From Calothrix sp. HK-06 (GTDB lineage: Bacteria; Cyanobacteriota; Cyanobacteriia; Cyanobacteriales; Nostocaceae): a stretch of 64,000 nt of DNA. Location of the stretch: NCBI RefSeq assembly GCF_001904745.1, contig NZ_MRCD01000042.1, positions 1 through 64,000 on the forward strand, written 5' to 3'. The notes beneath the pieces are model-generated. The model saw nothing but the letters and a program-made list of their open reading frames with translations. It ran no database searches and was not told the origin of the DNA. The position numbers and the translations under genes were made by a program. This document shows, in pieces, positions 47,401 to 56,929 of this stretch. Every line of letters starts with the position of its first letter. Within the stretch, counting starts at the first letter, position 1.

Positions 47401-47790
47401 TTGGAAGTAAGTAAAATACCGTTCGGGATACAAATAAAGAATCGGCGCCTGCCGTTCTAGGCACACCCCACAAGGGCTAAAATCGCCTGGAGTTGTCCTG
47501 CCCTCATATTGCTCCAACTCTCCAGCCAATGCCACCCAACGAAAAATTTCCTCTCCACTCTGGCTAGTTTCTAGTAAGCTAACTCCAGCAGTTCCAGCTT
47601 GACATAAGTCTATTGCAATATTGACAAGGGTTTTGAGCATGGTTTGACGCGAATTAGCCAGTTGCCGAGCTAGGGTATGCATAGCTTGGTTTTCAGCTTG
47701 CAAGTCAGGTATTTTAGGCAGGCGACGAGTTAATTCTTCGGTAATGAGAATATCTTCCAAATTAATCTGTTTTTGCTCATCACCTATCAT
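44440..47790 (-). CDS. GAF-PAS hybrid histidine kinase
   Basis: 1116 residues, soluble. Order: an N-terminal GAF domain (about 45-200) with [20 protein letters not shown], a chain of four PAS regions (about 215-700; each ends in a 'DITE' or 'DIT' like element such as [20 protein letters not shown]), HisKA with [20 protein letters not shown] (His near 755), an HATPase with [19 protein letters not shown], and a C-terminal receiver ([20 protein letters not shown], Asp in DIGMP). ATG 47790 was preferred over TTG 47796. It lacks a partner gene. Its stop overlaps the hemF remnant. Confidence 0.93.
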   Translation of the reverse strand: MIGDEQKQINLEDILITEELTRRLPKIPDLQAENQAMHTLARQLANSRQTMLKTLVNIAIDLCQAGTAGVSLLETSQSGEEIFRWVALAGELEQYEGRTTPGDFSPCGVCLERQAPILYLYPERYFTYFQEAKPSTIEGLVIPLVIDEHPLGTIWILSHDEQRQFDSEDVRVMNSLADFTAAALQSSRALQTAQLAKFALHQSQARVQSLITNMPGMVYRYVPCADGKDRFTFVSSGCRDLFEVEAQTALQDAGSIWNLIHPDDLPSFTASVGAAVENFLPWDWQGRIITPSGKLKWVQGRSSALRTEDGDAWDGLLIDITATKQAAEALRESEELKQRILDSSTDCIKVLTLNNEILYISKGGLCLLEIDDPASINGADWSCLWQGEDLDKASKALAAARMGNTGQFQGYLPTALGKSKWWDIIITPIRDASGQVAQLLAISRDITEVKHIEAERQQAEIALREAHVQLESALVAGAVYTWRWNISTNRVIANTAFAHLFAVDPALACISGLPVDLFLNAIHPEDRSRVSMAIDQAIQSGEPYIAEYRVRTASGEERWVSARGQVEYDAAGNAVSLPGALIDITSLKNTSEALQRSEERYRTLFESIDDGFCVIEVLFDKNNTPINYLFLETNPAFEKQTGLVQAEGKTMLQLAPKHEKHWFEIYGKIVLTGEPARFENRAEALNRWYEVYACRIGQPENRKVAVLFKDISERKQIEAEREQVLEREQAAREAAETANRIKDEFLAVLSHELRSPLNPILGWSKLLRNGKLDAAKTAYGLETIERNAKLQVQLIEDLLDVSRILRGKLSLNMVPTNLASIITAAMETVQLAAEAKSIRVNTVLDSEVGQVLGDSARLQQIIWNLISNAVKFTPSAGSVEIKLNRVGCEAQIQVKDNGKGISPDFLPHVFEYFRQADSTTTRTFGGLGLGLAIVHHLVELHGGTVKAESPGIEQGATFTVNLPLLNPESKRNLDESTSSSFNVSSSSLPLADVRILLVDDETDTRDLIAFILEQSGAIVTSAANALEALQAFEQTKFDVFLSDIGMPQMDGYTLMRNIRAMASLQGKEVLAIALTAYAGEINQQQALAAGFQRHIAKPVEPEHLVKVIADLTVAAK

Positions 47791-48362
47791 CGCCAATCTC
47801 CATCTCCTTAAAATACATATTTAATAATGCTTTTCCAGGTACACCGTAGTTTACGAACTAAATATGAGCTGGAGCTTGGATAATAATAAGACAAAAGGCA
47901 TATATTTATCTACTTTCTTAAGGATGAGTATTGTACTACCAATTTATATCCCCTTGATCTAGTAGTCTATGTCAAAAATTTTAACTGTATAAAAAAACTC
48001 GCAACTTAGGTATCTTGCCTGGCCGTAGCACAGGCATCTCTACCTGTGTAGTATTGTAATTATTTTTACTACAGAGACTATTAGGGGACAGAGGGAAGAG
48101 GAATGAACCATGCTCGTCACAAAGAAAGAGCAATTAAGATATAACCCACCGAAATTAATTATATGACCCAGTAGTGCTAATAGGTGGAAAGCTTAATATT
48201 TCATCTTTGTTGCGTAAGCCCTGATTAATTCCAAATTGGAATAAAATATATTTTAATTTACTGTCTTCTCAAACTTAAATGAATGAATCATGATGTTTAT
48301 ATAGAAGCGGACAGGAAACTACCGCAAAACAAACAAGTTTGATCATTATGAAGGACATTGGT
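47791..48362. other. Intergenic region
   Basis: About 570 AT-rich bases between a minus-strand kinase and the SDR remnant. A hairpin-like ACAGGCATCTCTACCTGT word is at about 48032. Nothing else gene-like was seen. Confidence 0.5.
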
Positions 48363-48790
48363 ATGAAAATTAACGAAACTGTCGCCCTTGTAAGTGGCGC
48401 CAATCGTGGTATCGGTAAAGCATTTGTCGAAGCATTGTACAGCGCAGGCGCCGAACGCATATATGCAACCGCGCGCAGTATCGATTCTCTTACAGATTTA
48501 GTTGCAATTGACCCACAGAGAATTATTCCAATCGCGCTTGATGTTACTAAACCTGACCAAATAGCTGCTGTTGTTCAACAAACACAAGGTGTGAATTTAC
48601 TGATTAACAATGCTGGTGTATTGGGGAGCGGTGGATTTTTGCAGATAATAGCGATGTAAGCGCGCATTGGGAAATGGAAACCAACTATTTCGGCACGCTT
48701 GTAAATTTACGATCTATACATTTTAATTTAATACCCAAATTCAGCAATGCAAGCGAATGCAAGATACTTGTAAGATGCGACATGCTGTAA
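48363..48790 (+). pseudogene. Broken short-chain dehydrogenase/reductase gene
   Basis: The first frame starts MKINETVALVSGANRGIGKA, the Rossmann-fold NAD(P) motif (GxxxGxG), and includes LLINNAGVLG before stopping at 48659. If one T is added in the run of five at 48634-48640, the reading continues FADNSDVSAHWEMETNYFGT, the expected next part of an SDR. This is a -1 frameshift. The catalytic Ser-Tyr-Lys region is then missing, because the reading decays after FGTL. So the gene is not functional. Confidence 0.8.
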
Positions 48791-48864
48791 AGTTTTGTAG
48801 CAAAAACAGAAAATACAGCCAATGTCCCACATGCGCGCTATGAACCTATAAAGCCAAATCGACC

Positions 48865-49899
48865 TCAACCCATTTGTTGTTGAATTTTGCTCTTGGCAGC
48901 TTTGAATTGAGTCGCCATTTGCTCTTTTTGCTGGTCGCTACAATTTTTGTCAATCGCTGGGAACATCGTAAATTCTTCTTGACGAATGTGATCTCCAATC
49001 GACTCCATCAACTGTTTAATTTTTGATTTGAACTCGTCGGTATTCTTAGGGCCAATAGACTTAATTTCATCAAGCATCTGCCTCCATTCGGCTTGCTCGC
49101 TGTACAACTCTTGAGTTTTGTCATCACCGTAAAACGAGCGAATTTGAGGGTAAACGACTTCTTCTTCAGCTTGAGCATGGGCTAATAAATCGTTGTAGAG
49201 TTGCCCGAAATATTCTTGGAGCTTTTGAGGTTCTTTGGTAGCTCCAATTTCGGTGAAGATGGTATTCACTTTGGCATGATCTAGCCAGATGAGGTGCTGG
49301 ATGTTCATATCCTGCTTATCAGTGTTTTGGGTGATTACGCTACCAGCGACACCCGATAAGGCTGCAATCCCATCTTGTACCCGTGCCCAGAGTCCTTGCG
49401 AAGCATCCTCGCCCGTCATTTCGCGAACACCTGCCTGTTCAAGCATCCCCTTGAGTTGTTCTTGGTGAGCGCGTCCCTCAAAGCTAAGGGTATTCAAAGG
49501 CGTAATTGCCACTTCAATATCTGCCCCTACCTTCTGAGCCGCTTTATGGATCATAAGTCCGCTCATGGCTTGACCATGCTTCATCAGTTCATGGTGAATG
49601 AGTTTTTGGTAGAACGTAAACTCCGAACCTGACATCATCTGTTCAAACTGCGGAATAAATATTTTGGTTGCTGCACTAGGTTCTACTTGAATGCCGTATT
49701 GAACGATTACAGTCTCTATGATGCCTAGGTTCTTCTGGTCATCCGACAGCATATTTTGGAGACGTTCGCGAATATCGGAATAAGGGCAAGCATCTATTAG
49801 TTTTTGCTCGTTCGAGATGATTAAGTTTTGAAATGCTCTTAGGTCTGCCAATCTTTCGCCGATAGCAAGCCGCTTTGTATCCAAAGGCATTGTAACCAC
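48865..49899 (-). CDS. Hemerythrin-like domain protein
   Basis: 344 residues. The C-terminal half has the hemerythrin fold signature: LIWLDHAKVNTIFTEIG, LLAHAQAEEEVVYPQIRSFY and IGDHIRQEEFTMFPAID, giving the His and Glu ligands expected for a di-iron site. The N-terminal half (RLADLRAFQNLIISNEQKLI) is a separate helical domain. I preferred GTG 49899, which follows an AGGAG with good spacing, over the longer frame from ATG 49941. Its role (oxygen, redox or iron sensing) is inference. Confidence 0.8.
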   Translation of the reverse strand: MVTMPLDTKRLAIGERLADLRAFQNLIISNEQKLIDACPYSDIRERLQNMLSDDQKNLGIIETVIVQYGIQVEPSAATKIFIPQFEQMMSGSEFTFYQKLIHHELMKHGQAMSGLMIHKAAQKVGADIEVAITPLNTLSFEGRAHQEQLKGMLEQAGVREMTGEDASQGLWARVQDGIAALSGVAGSVITQNTDKQDMNIQHLIWLDHAKVNTIFTEIGATKEPQKLQEYFGQLYNDLLAHAQAEEEVVYPQIRSFYGDDKTQELYSEQAEWRQMLDEIKSIGPKNTDEFKSKIKQLMESIGDHIRQEEFTMFPAIDKNCSDQQKEQMATQFKAAKSKIQQQMG

Positions 49900-50107
49900 G
49901 TTTAGTTCTCCTCTATAAAAATAATCTGGTTCATAAGGCAACTCCCGCGCGCATAAAGCAAGTGTTGTTCACTCTTAAGAGCCAGATTGGGTTATGTTTT
50001 CAACTGACAAAAAGCTTGAATACCCTAATTTTGAATGTGATTGAGCTTAAGTCCACCTAACCCTGGTTAGATGTTTTGGCGTATGCGCTCAAATAGTAAG
50101 AACAAGC

Positions 50108-50150
50108 ACCCGCCCCCACAACATCAAAAAAACGAAAAGTGGGGGCGGGT
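50108..50150. terminator. Strong hairpin between hemerythrin and GNAT genes
   Basis: ACCCGCCCCCAC (50108-50119) pairs perfectly with GTGGGGGCGGGT (50139-50150) over 12 bp and is followed by TTATTTTT on the plus strand. Both flanking genes are on the minus strand, so the orientation of the T-run is unexpected; it may instead be an interspersed repeat. Confidence 0.6.
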
Positions 50151-50183
50151 TTATTTTTACTACGGATGAGCGGATTGCTTGAA

Positions 50184-51047
50184 TTACCAAAAAATCGAAG
50201 GTAAAAAGGCGCCTTTTGGTTCGTTATATAATCCAAAAGTCATTAAATTCATTGGTGCCACCACACGCAAACCTTTCTCTAAACACCAGCGAAATAGCTC
50301 GCTGTTGCGCGTTGGTAAGATAAATCCTAGTCCAACAAAACTTGTTGCAGCACCGATAAGCGCTTTCAATTCTTCGTTACTTTTGCCAACAGCATATCCA
50401 TAGAATCCAGCCATACTCGAATATCCTGTTATTTGACCGTCATGAACAACAACATTTGCGGTGAGTCGTTTTACCGCTTCTATAAGTTCTTGTTGGCGGT
50501 CGCAACCGTGAACCTTAAAACAAAGCTGGTTACACGCATTGATATCATCTTGAGTGCAAGAGCGAACCTGATATCCTGAAATTTCTAAATTCAAAGCATT
50601 ACCTTGTATAACTACAAGTGGTTCTTGTATGTTGAATCCAAGCTTAGTATAGAGAGCCAAAGAGCGATTGTCATAACCAGCTTGCACGAGTCGAACACTT
50701 ACAGAACCTTTTTGTTGGGCATACTCCAATACATTTTCCATTAGTCGCCGACCAACCGAGTCATTCTGTACATTTGGAGCAACTGTAACAGGTCCAACAC
50801 CAGCAATATCTCCCCTTATCTTCAGAAAGTTACTTGCAACAATTTGTCCGTCTATTTCCGCAATTATCGAATAAACATTTTGATTTTTGAATTTACCTAT
50901 AAACCAATCTATAACCTCCTGTAAAGAAGTAAAATATCTTGGAAAGTTATGTTTATCAGCGATATTATTAAAAGCCTCATAGCAAATTAAAGCACAGAGA
51001 TGAGCATCAAGAGGTCTACCTTGCCGTAATGTTATTTTACTTTCCAT
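50184..51047 (-). CDS. Two-domain GNAT acetyltransferase
   Basis: 287 residues. The N-terminal half is a GNAT domain (GPVTVAPNVQNDSVGRRLME, then NRSLALYTKLGFNIQEPL). The C-terminal half (GYQVRSCTQDDINACNQLCF to LMTFGLYNEPKGAFLPSIFW) is a second, more diverged GNAT-like domain, as in several two-domain family members. The substrate is unknown. It is divergent from ureD with 29 bases between starts, so the two may share a promoter. Confidence 0.8.
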   Translation of the reverse strand: MESKITLRQGRPLDAHLCALICYEAFNNIADKHNFPRYFTSLQEVIDWFIGKFKNQNVYSIIAEIDGQIVASNFLKIRGDIAGVGPVTVAPNVQNDSVGRRLMENVLEYAQQKGSVSVRLVQAGYDNRSLALYTKLGFNIQEPLVVIQGNALNLEISGYQVRSCTQDDINACNQLCFKVHGCDRQQELIEAVKRLTANVVVHDGQITGYSSMAGFYGYAVGKSNEELKALIGAATSFVGLGFILPTRNSELFRWCLEKGLRVVAPMNLMTFGLYNEPKGAFLPSIFW

Positions 51048-51076
51048 GTATACTCAATTTATCTTATAAATAAAGA

Positions 51077-51940
51077 ATGATATCAAACATCACAGTAAAT
51101 CCTACATTAAATAGCTGGCATGGCAAACTAGATTTAGTATATGCACATCGCCAAGATGCAACGCAATTAATTCATGCTCATCATCAAGCACCCTTAAAAG
51201 TACAGCGTCCGTTTTACCCTGAAGGTAAATTAGTTTGCCATAGTGTAATTTTACATACTGCTGGGGGTGTTGTTGGGGGTGATAAATTATCTTGTAATTT
51301 CCAGCTTCAACCACAATCACAAGTATTGATTACAACAGCGGCAGCAAGTAAGATTTATCGTAGTAATGGGCGCCTAGCTACACAAAACATTAATATCGAA
51401 GTTAATGAGGGCGCCACTTTAGAATGGCTACCGCAAGAAACAATTGTTTTTGATGGCGCCATATATCGCCAAGACACACGTATAAATTTAGCTGAAAACG
51501 CGAACTTTATAGGTTGGGAAATTACGCGATTTGGACGTAGCGCGCGCGGAGAGAAGTTCTTACAGGGTAATTGGAAAAGTTATACAGAAGTTTGGCAGCA
51601 AGGTAAACCCTTATGGATAGACAGACAATGGTTGCCTGGTAGTGAAGAAGTATTTTATAGTCCCCATGCATTAAATGGACAACCCGTTGTAGGTACATTT
51701 ATATATATAGGTTCAACAGTCTCACCAGAATTTATCGAAAAAACTCGTACTTTGGAGGAGACGCGATATATCGCGTCTCTACATTGCTATGGGGTTACTC
51801 GGTTAGAACATGGATTTTTGTGTAGATATCGTGGTAGTTCTACCTCTGAGGTGAGAAACTGGTTTACGGCAGTGTGGCAGTTATTACGGCAATCATTATT
51901 AGAACGTTCCGACTGCATACCGCGTGTTTGGCAAATATAA
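51077..51940 (+). CDS. ureD: Urease accessory protein UreD
   Basis: UreD works with UreF and UreG to deliver nickel to apo-urease. 287 residues: HAHHQAPLKVQRPFYPEGKL, LHTAGGVVGGDKLSCNFQLQ, TTAAASKIYRSNGRLATQNI, FDGAIYRQDTRINL and GLLCRYRGSSTSEVRNWFTA (here FLCRYRGSST). A 22-bp perfect palindrome at 51758-51779 lies in the coding sequence near residue 228 and encodes ETRYIASL; this may be an insertion that kept the frame. It is the first gene of the urease cluster. Confidence 0.95.
   Translation: MISNITVNPTLNSWHGKLDLVYAHRQDATQLIHAHHQAPLKVQRPFYPEGKLVCHSVILHTAGGVVGGDKLSCNFQLQPQSQVLITTAAASKIYRSNGRLATQNINIEVNEGATLEWLPQETIVFDGAIYRQDTRINLAENANFIGWEITRFGRSARGEKFLQGNWKSYTEVWQQGKPLWIDRQWLPGSEEVFYSPHALNGQPVVGTFIYIGSTVSPEFIEKTRTLEETRYIASLHCYGVTRLEHGFLCRYRGSSTSEVRNWFTAVWQLLRQSLLERSDCIPRVWQI
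51758..51779. repeat. 22-bp perfect palindrome inside ureD
   Basis: The arm GAGACGCGATA is followed directly by its exact reverse complement TATCGCGTCTC. It is surrounded by GGAG and TACAT. It is of the same type as the palindromes at 12133 and 56927, and is in frame within ureD. Confidence 0.85.
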
Positions 51941-51951
51941 AGGGGTAGTAA

Positions 51952-52254
51952 ATGCAGCTAACGCCGCAGGAAAAAGATAAATTACTAATTTTTACTGCTG
52001 CTTTATTGGCAGAAAGACGTAAAGATCGAGGTTTGAAGTTAAATTACCCAGAAGCAGTTGCTTATATTTCTGCTGCAATATTAGAAGGCGCCAGAGATGG
52101 AAGGACAGTTGCTGAGTTAATGAGTTTTGGTACAACTTTATTAAAGCGGGACGATGTAATGGAAGGTGTACCAGAAATGGTGCATGAAGTACAGGTCGAA
52201 GCAACTTTCCCAGATGGTACTAAGCTTGTCACTGTACATAATCCTATTCAATAG
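51952..52254 (+). CDS. ureA: Urease gamma subunit
   Basis: 100 residues, the smallest structural subunit of urease: [54 protein letters not shown]-like [20 protein letters not shown] and [18 protein letters not shown]. Full length. It lies 11 bases after ureD and 12 before ureB. Confidence 0.97.
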   Translation: MQLTPQEKDKLLIFTAALLAERRKDRGLKLNYPEAVAYISAAILEGARDGRTVAELMSFGTTLLKRDDVMEGVPEMVHEVQVEATFPDGTKLVTVHNPIQ

Positions 52255-52266
52255 ATTTTAAATTTT

Positions 52267-52572
52267 ATGATTCCAGGGGAAATTATTACGCCAGATGGCG
52301 AAATTGAATTGAATGCAGGACGTGAAACTGTAAGACTACAGGTTGCAAATACTGGAGATAGACCAATTCAAGTAGGTTCACATTTCCATTTTTTTGAAGT
52401 CAATACAGCATTACACTTTAATAGACAACAAGCGCGCGGAATGCGTCTCGATATTCCTGCTGGTACTGCTGTACGTTTTGAACCCGGTGATGAAAAAGAA
52501 ATTGTTTTAGTCCCGTTAACAGGAAGGCGCCAGGTATATGGTTTTAATGGATTGATTAATGGCGCCTTGTAG
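52267..52572 (+). CDS. ureB: Urease beta subunit
   Basis: 101 residues: [60 protein letters not shown] and [20 protein letters not shown]. Full length. A hairpin repeat (52572-52627) and then a cupin gene and a group II intron remnant follow, so ureC is 1.3 kb away instead of adjacent. Confidence 0.97.
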   Translation: MIPGEIITPDGEIELNAGRETVRLQVANTGDRPIQVGSHFHFFEVNTALHFNRQQARGMRLDIPAGTAVRFEPGDEKEIVLVPLTGRRQVYGFNGLINGAL

Positions 52573-52627
52573 GGGCAGGTTAACCCATAAGCTTCATCAT
52601 CAACGCAAAATCTACTAAACCTGCCCC
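52572..52627 (+). terminator. GGGGCAGGTT/AACCTGCCCC hairpin between ureB and the cupin gene
   Basis: GGGGCAGGTT (52572-52581) pairs perfectly with AACCTGCCCC (52618-52627). It may end or attenuate ureDAB transcription. A related repeat (GGGCAAGGATGCCCATCCCA) follows at 52643 and supplies the first ATG of the longer cupin frame. Confidence 0.6.
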
Positions 52628-52687
52628 GGATAATTAGGACGGGCAAGGATGCCCATCCCACAAGAAGTTTACCAAACCCAATTCAAA

Positions 52688-53167
52688 ATGAGCGAAAACC
52701 AGAACCCACACCAATTAATCCGCGCGAAAGCAATTAAGCAACTGCAAGAACACAGCTTTTCTCACCCTTGGAACAGCAATTCTGAAATTAAAGGTGTATT
52801 CTTAGGTCAAGCTGTGGGTTTACAAAGGATTGGAATTACTTTGGCGCATATTCCACCTGGTAAAGAATCCTTCATTTACCACTCGCATCAATTTGAAGAA
52901 GAGTTTATATATATTCTTTCTGGACGGGGTATTGCAGAAATTGACGATGAAGAATTTGAAGTAGGTGCAGGTGACTTCATGGGTTTTCCAACTCCCTCAG
53001 TTGCACATCATCTTCGCAACCCCTTTGATGAAAACCTAGTATATATAGTTGGTGGAGAAAGGCGCCAGATAGACATAGCTGATTTTCCCCGCTTGCAAAA
53101 ACGAATGTTCCGTAACGGCGCCGAAGTACAGATAGCAGATTGGGACAACCTCAAACCAATGCAATAA
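52688..53167 (+). CDS. Cupin-domain protein inside the urease cluster
   Basis: 159 residues with one cupin: FIYHSHQFEEEFIYILSGRG (metal-binding HxH...E) near 70-90, EVGAGDFMGFPTPSVAHHLR near 105-125, and YIVGGERRQIDIADFP at the end. So the metal ligands are present. I chose ATG 52688 because the longer frame from 52649 begins inside an interspersed repeat. It is not a known urease component. It was probably placed here by rearrangement. Confidence 0.8.
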   Translation: MSENQNPHQLIRAKAIKQLQEHSFSHPWNSNSEIKGVFLGQAVGLQRIGITLAHIPPGKESFIYHSHQFEEEFIYILSGRGIAEIDDEEFEVGAGDFMGFPTPSVAHHLRNPFDENLVYIVGGERRQIDIADFPRLQKRMFRNGAEVQIADWDNLKPMQ

Positions 53168-53225
53168 AATTTAATCAAGTGCCCATAGTAAAAAATTTCA
53201 AGCAGAAAGCAATTTATAGTTTAAC

Positions 53226-53744
53226 TTGGGTCTTGCTTTCAACCACAGACACTATAGCGGGAAACTGCTTGTTAAACCTTCTAAAAAGAAAGTCCTAGAC
53301 TTTTGTAAAACAATTGGTGAGGTGAAAAAAGGTCTAAATGGAGCAAATCAAGAAACGGTCATTAGGAAACTAAATCCAATTCTCAGGGATTTTGCTAATT
53401 ACTACAAAGGTGTGGTTAGCAAAAAAACTTTCTTCTATATCAAATCACGAGTATGGGAGTATCTTTGGAGACGTTGTAAGCGTAGACACCCAAACAAAAA
53501 TACAAAATGGGTACGGAAACGATACTTCCAAACTATTAAAGGTAACAAATGGACGTTTGCCTGTAAAATTTATGACCGTAGGGGAAAAGAAATAACAATC
53601 ACACTATACCCCATAGCAGAAACTACCATTGAACGCCATATAAAGGTCAAAGGTAACGTATCCCCAAACGACCCCACCCTAAAAGAATATTGGGACAAAC
53701 GTCACCAAAAACATGGTAAATCTTACTGGGAGATTGATGAATAA
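53226..53744 (+). pseudogene. 3' remnant of a group II intron reverse transcriptase/maturase
   Basis: The frame encodes LGLAFNHRHYSGKLLVKPSK, KLNPILRDFANYYKGVVSKK, KRRHPNKNTKWVRKRYFQTI and SPNDPTLKEYWDKRHQKHGK. This is the C-terminal maturase domain (X) and the HNH-like tail of group II intron proteins. The reverse transcriptase part is missing, with a stop just upstream at about 53215, and no domain V-like sequence is seen downstream before ureC. So it is a dead intron remnant. Confidence 0.85.
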
Positions 53745-53860
53745 TTATTACCTTGCATGTGCTACCAGCTTACATTATAAAGTTATACAAAAGTTCTCGC
53801 TGTACCTGCTTCTATCCGCTTAATAATAATCGAGTCAAGACCATCCCAAGGAGTGCAATA

Positions 53861-55576
53861 ATGAGCTATCGAATGTCGCGCCGCGCGTATGCAGAAACTT
53901 TTGGCCCTACAGTTGGCGATAAAGTTCGTCTTGCTGACACAGAGTTATTTATCGAGGTTGAACGAGATTTAACTATATATGGCGATGAAGTAAAGTTTGG
54001 CGGTGGTAAAGTTATTCGCGATGGCATGGGACAGGCGCCTATCTCAAACCAAGACGGCGCCGTAGATGTTGTAATTACCAACGCTTTAATTCTTGACTGG
54101 TGGGGTATTGTTAAAGCTGATATTGGAATTAAAGACGGGAAGATATACAAAATTGGTAAAGCTGGCAATCCTTATATTCAAGACAATGTAGATATTATTA
54201 TTGGGCCAGGAACCGAAGCGATAGCAGGTGAGGGAATGATTCTCACTGCTGGTGGTATTGATACTCACATACATTTTATTTGCCCGCAGCAAATAGAAGT
54301 CGCTATAGCATCGGGTATTACAACGATGATAGGTGGTGGAACTGGGCCTGCTGCGGGTACAAATGCGACTACTTGCACGCCGGGACCTTGGAATATTTAC
54401 CGGATGCTACAAGCTGCTGATGCTTTTCCAATGAATTTGGGATTTATGGGGAAGGGCAATAGCAGCCAACCTCAAGGACTTGTTGAACAAATTGAAGCGG
54501 GTGCAATGGGGTTGAAGTTACACGAAGATTGGGGAACAACACCTGCTGCTATCGATACTTGTTTGAGCGTTGCTGATGAATATGATGTGCAGGTGGCAAT
54601 ACATACTGATACTCTCAACGAAGCTGGTTTTGTTGAAGATACTATTGCCGCTTTCAAGAACCGTGTTATCCATACTTACCATACCGAAGGCGCCGGAGGA
54701 GGACATGCACCCGACATTATTAAAGTATGTGGCGAGGCGAATGTTCTTCCATCTTCGACTAACCCAACTCGCCCCTATACTGTAAATACTCTTGATGAAC
54801 ACCTCGACATGTTAATGGTGTGTCATCACCTGGATGCGGGTATTCCTGAAGATGTGGCTTTTGCTGAGTCGCGTATTCGTCGCGAAACTATTGCCGCTGA
54901 GGATATTTTGCACGATTTAGGCGCCTTTAGTATGATTTCCTCTGACTCGCAGGCGATGGGACGAGTGGGTGAGGTGATTATTCGTACTTGGCAAACAGGG
55001 CATAAAATGAAAGTGCAGCGTGGTAGCAACGGATTACCAACGGATGTAGCGGATAATGATAATTTTCGGGCGAAGCGGTATGTGGCAAAGTATACGATTA
55101 ATCCAGCTATTACGCATGGAATTGCTCAGTATGTGGGTTCTGTGGAAGAAGGTAAAATTGCTGATTTATGTTTGTGGCGCCCTGCTTTTTTTGGTGTAAA
55201 ACCAGAGATGGTAATTAAAGGCGGAATGATTGCTTGGGCACAGATGGGTGATGCAAATGCTAGTATTCCTACACCTCAACCTGTGCATATGCGTCCAATG
55301 TTTGGCAGTTTTGGCGGCGCCTGTCATGCAACTTCATTAACTTTTGTTTCACAAGAAGCGTTAAAACGAGATATACCCAATCAATTAAAACTGCAAAAAC
55401 GAGTCGTTGCAGTTTCAGGTATTCGCAACTTAAGCAAGCGGGATATGAAATTAAACGACGCTATGCCACATATCGAAGTTGACCCAGAAACTTACGAAGT
55501 GCGTGCGGATGGTGAGTTACTTACATGTGAACCCGCAACGATTTTACCAATGGCACAACGATATTTCTTGTTTTAA
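53861..55576 (+). CDS. ureC: Urease alpha subunit
   Basis: Catalytic subunit that hydrolyses urea to ammonia and carbamate. 571 residues. Nickel ligands His136 and His138 (DTHIHF), carbamylated Lys219 (GLKLHED), the mobile flap Cys321-His322 (MVCHHLD) and Asp near 362 (SSDSQAMGR) are all in place. SD AAGGAG at 53848 supports ATG 53861; the frame upstream reaches 53753. Residues about 390-400 ([14 protein letters not shown]) are encoded by an AACGGAT repeat (55025-55057), making the protein two residues longer than usual there. ureEFG are not in the window. Confidence 0.97.
   Translation: MSYRMSRRAYAETFGPTVGDKVRLADTELFIEVERDLTIYGDEVKFGGGKVIRDGMGQAPISNQDGAVDVVITNALILDWWGIVKADIGIKDGKIYKIGKAGNPYIQDNVDIIIGPGTEAIAGEGMILTAGGIDTHIHFICPQQIEVAIASGITTMIGGGTGPAAGTNATTCTPGPWNIYRMLQAADAFPMNLGFMGKGNSSQPQGLVEQIEAGAMGLKLHEDWGTTPAAIDTCLSVADEYDVQVAIHTDTLNEAGFVEDTIAAFKNRVIHTYHTEGAGGGHAPDIIKVCGEANVLPSSTNPTRPYTVNTLDEHLDMLMVCHHLDAGIPEDVAFAESRIRRETIAAEDILHDLGAFSMISSDSQAMGRVGEVIIRTWQTGHKMKVQRGSNGLPTDVADNDNFRAKRYVAKYTINPAITHGIAQYVGSVEEGKIADLCLWRPAFFGVKPEMVIKGGMIAWAQMGDANASIPTPQPVHMRPMFGSFGGACHATSLTFVSQEALKRDIPNQLKLQKRVVAVSGIRNLSKRDMKLNDAMPHIEVDPETYEVRADGELLTCEPATILPMAQRYFLF
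55025..55057. repeat. AACGGAT repeat copy within ureC
   Basis: AGCAACGGATTACCAACGGA, then TGTAGCGGATAAT: three units at 55028, 55039 and 55049. It closely matches the intergenic copies at 26550 and 28252 and stays in frame. Confidence 0.85.
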
Positions 55577-55834
55577 GGCACCCGTAACCAATAGACAAAA
55601 ACTTGTCCATTGGCTGAAATTTTGAAGAATAAGTTTACGTGCCATGATTTGATTGAATAAGTAATTATGTTGAGTTAACTAGGCACCAAATAGTATATAT
55701 AGTAACTTGATAATTGCTTTCTGAGAAAGAATCATTCTTAGGCATGAGGCAAAATCCAACAACTATACCAAAATAGGGATATAAATAAAACTTATTTCTA
55801 TCTTTTGGTTGTTAACTTCATAATTCCTTAATAT
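55577..55834. other. Intergenic region after ureC
   Basis: About 260 AT-rich bases with no repeat or gene recognised. ureEFG are not here, and the next gene is a kinase. Confidence 0.5.
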
Positions 55835-56929
55835 ATGACTTATTCTGCTGTTCGGCCAGACAAAATTCTTATTGTTGATGATTCTCCTGATAATGTATTT
55901 CTGATTGGAACGATTTTAGAAGAAGACGGTTATATCGTTAGTACGGCTGAAAATGGTTCTACTGCACTGGCAAAAATCGAGGAATCTAGTTTCGATTTGG
56001 TGTTACTTGATTTGATGATGCCGGGAATGGATGGTTACGAAGTTACACGTCGTATCCGTGCAAATAAGGAACTGAGGTTTATGCCGATTCTTTTAATTAC
56101 GGCACATGATTCTCCGAATGTAGCGCAGGGGCTTGATTTGGGAGCGGACGATTTTATCCGTAAGCCTGTAACGGTTGATGAGCTTCTTGCTCGCGTGCGT
56201 TCTTTGTTACGTCTTAAGCACAGTATAGATGAACGTGATGAAATCGCGCGGCAAAGAGAGGATTTTGTATCGCGTCTCACCCATGACTTACGAACACCGT
56301 TGGTTGCTGCTGAACGGATGCTTGAATTATTGTTGCAAGGTGCCGTAGGTGAACTATCACCACAAATGAACGAAATTATCACCATAATGGGACGCAGTAA
56401 TACTAACTTACTGGAGATGGTGAATACTTTACTCGAAGTTTATCGGTTTGAAGCAGGACGTAAAGCGCTGGCTTTTTTACCAGTTGATATTAATAAGTTA
56501 CTTAAAGAAATAGTCGGTGAGTTGGCGCCTATTGCACAACCGAAAGGACTAACTATAAATTTTGAGACAGAATTAAATCAAATTACTGTGATGGGTGACC
56601 GCTTGGAACTTCATCGGCTTTTTACCAATTTAGTAGGTAACGCGATTAAGTTTACCGATAAAGGTGGAGTCACTATTCGTTTGACAAAAGCAAGCGATAT
56701 AGGTGAAGGCATTATGGTGGAAGTTGTTGATAGTGGTATGGGTATTCCATCTGAAGAACAAGCAACTTTATTTGAAAGGTTTCGCCAAGGTAGTCACAAG
56801 CGTTCGGGTAGCGGTTTGGGTTTATATCTTTCACGTCGCATTGTTGAGGCACATCAAGGAATTATTCAGGTTAGTTCTCTTGTTGGTAATGGCAGTGTAT
56901 TTACCGTTTGTTTACCAATGAAACAGTAG
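55835..56929 (+). CDS. Response regulator-histidine kinase (REC-HisKA-HATPase)
   Basis: 364 residues. The N-terminal receiver (ILIVDDSPDNVFLIGTILEE, Asp in VLLDLMMPGMDGYE) is joined to HisKA (FVSRLTHDLRTPLVAAERML, His near 150) and HATPase (VVDSGMGIPSEEQATLFERF, SGSGLGLYLSRRIVEAHQG). The order, receiver first, fits a phosphorelay intermediate or a kinase controlled by another kinase. It stands alone. Its stop codon lies inside a 28-bp perfect palindrome. Confidence 0.92.
   Translation: MTYSAVRPDKILIVDDSPDNVFLIGTILEEDGYIVSTAENGSTALAKIEESSFDLVLLDLMMPGMDGYEVTRRIRANKELRFMPILLITAHDSPNVAQGLDLGADDFIRKPVTVDELLARVRSLLRLKHSIDERDEIARQREDFVSRLTHDLRTPLVAAERMLELLLQGAVGELSPQMNEIITIMGRSNTNLLEMVNTLLEVYRFEAGRKALAFLPVDINKLLKEIVGELAPIAQPKGLTINFETELNQITVMGDRLELHRLFTNLVGNAIKFTDKGGVTIRLTKASDIGEGIMVEVVDSGMGIPSEEQATLFERFRQGSHKRSGSGLGLYLSRRIVEAHQGIIQVSSLVGNGSVFTVCLPMKQ

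Noticed and set aside
50161-50178. TACGGATGAGCGGATTGC as another AACGGAT repeat
   Set aside because: Only loosely similar and without the AACGGAT core; it could be chance.
53753-53860. Extended N terminus of ureC
   Set aside because: The SD AAGGAG and the usual [20 protein letters not shown] start are at 53861.
53226-53860. A complete group II intron in the urease cluster
   Set aside because: No reverse transcriptase domain and no domain V/VI-like hairpin is visible, so only a remnant is claimed.
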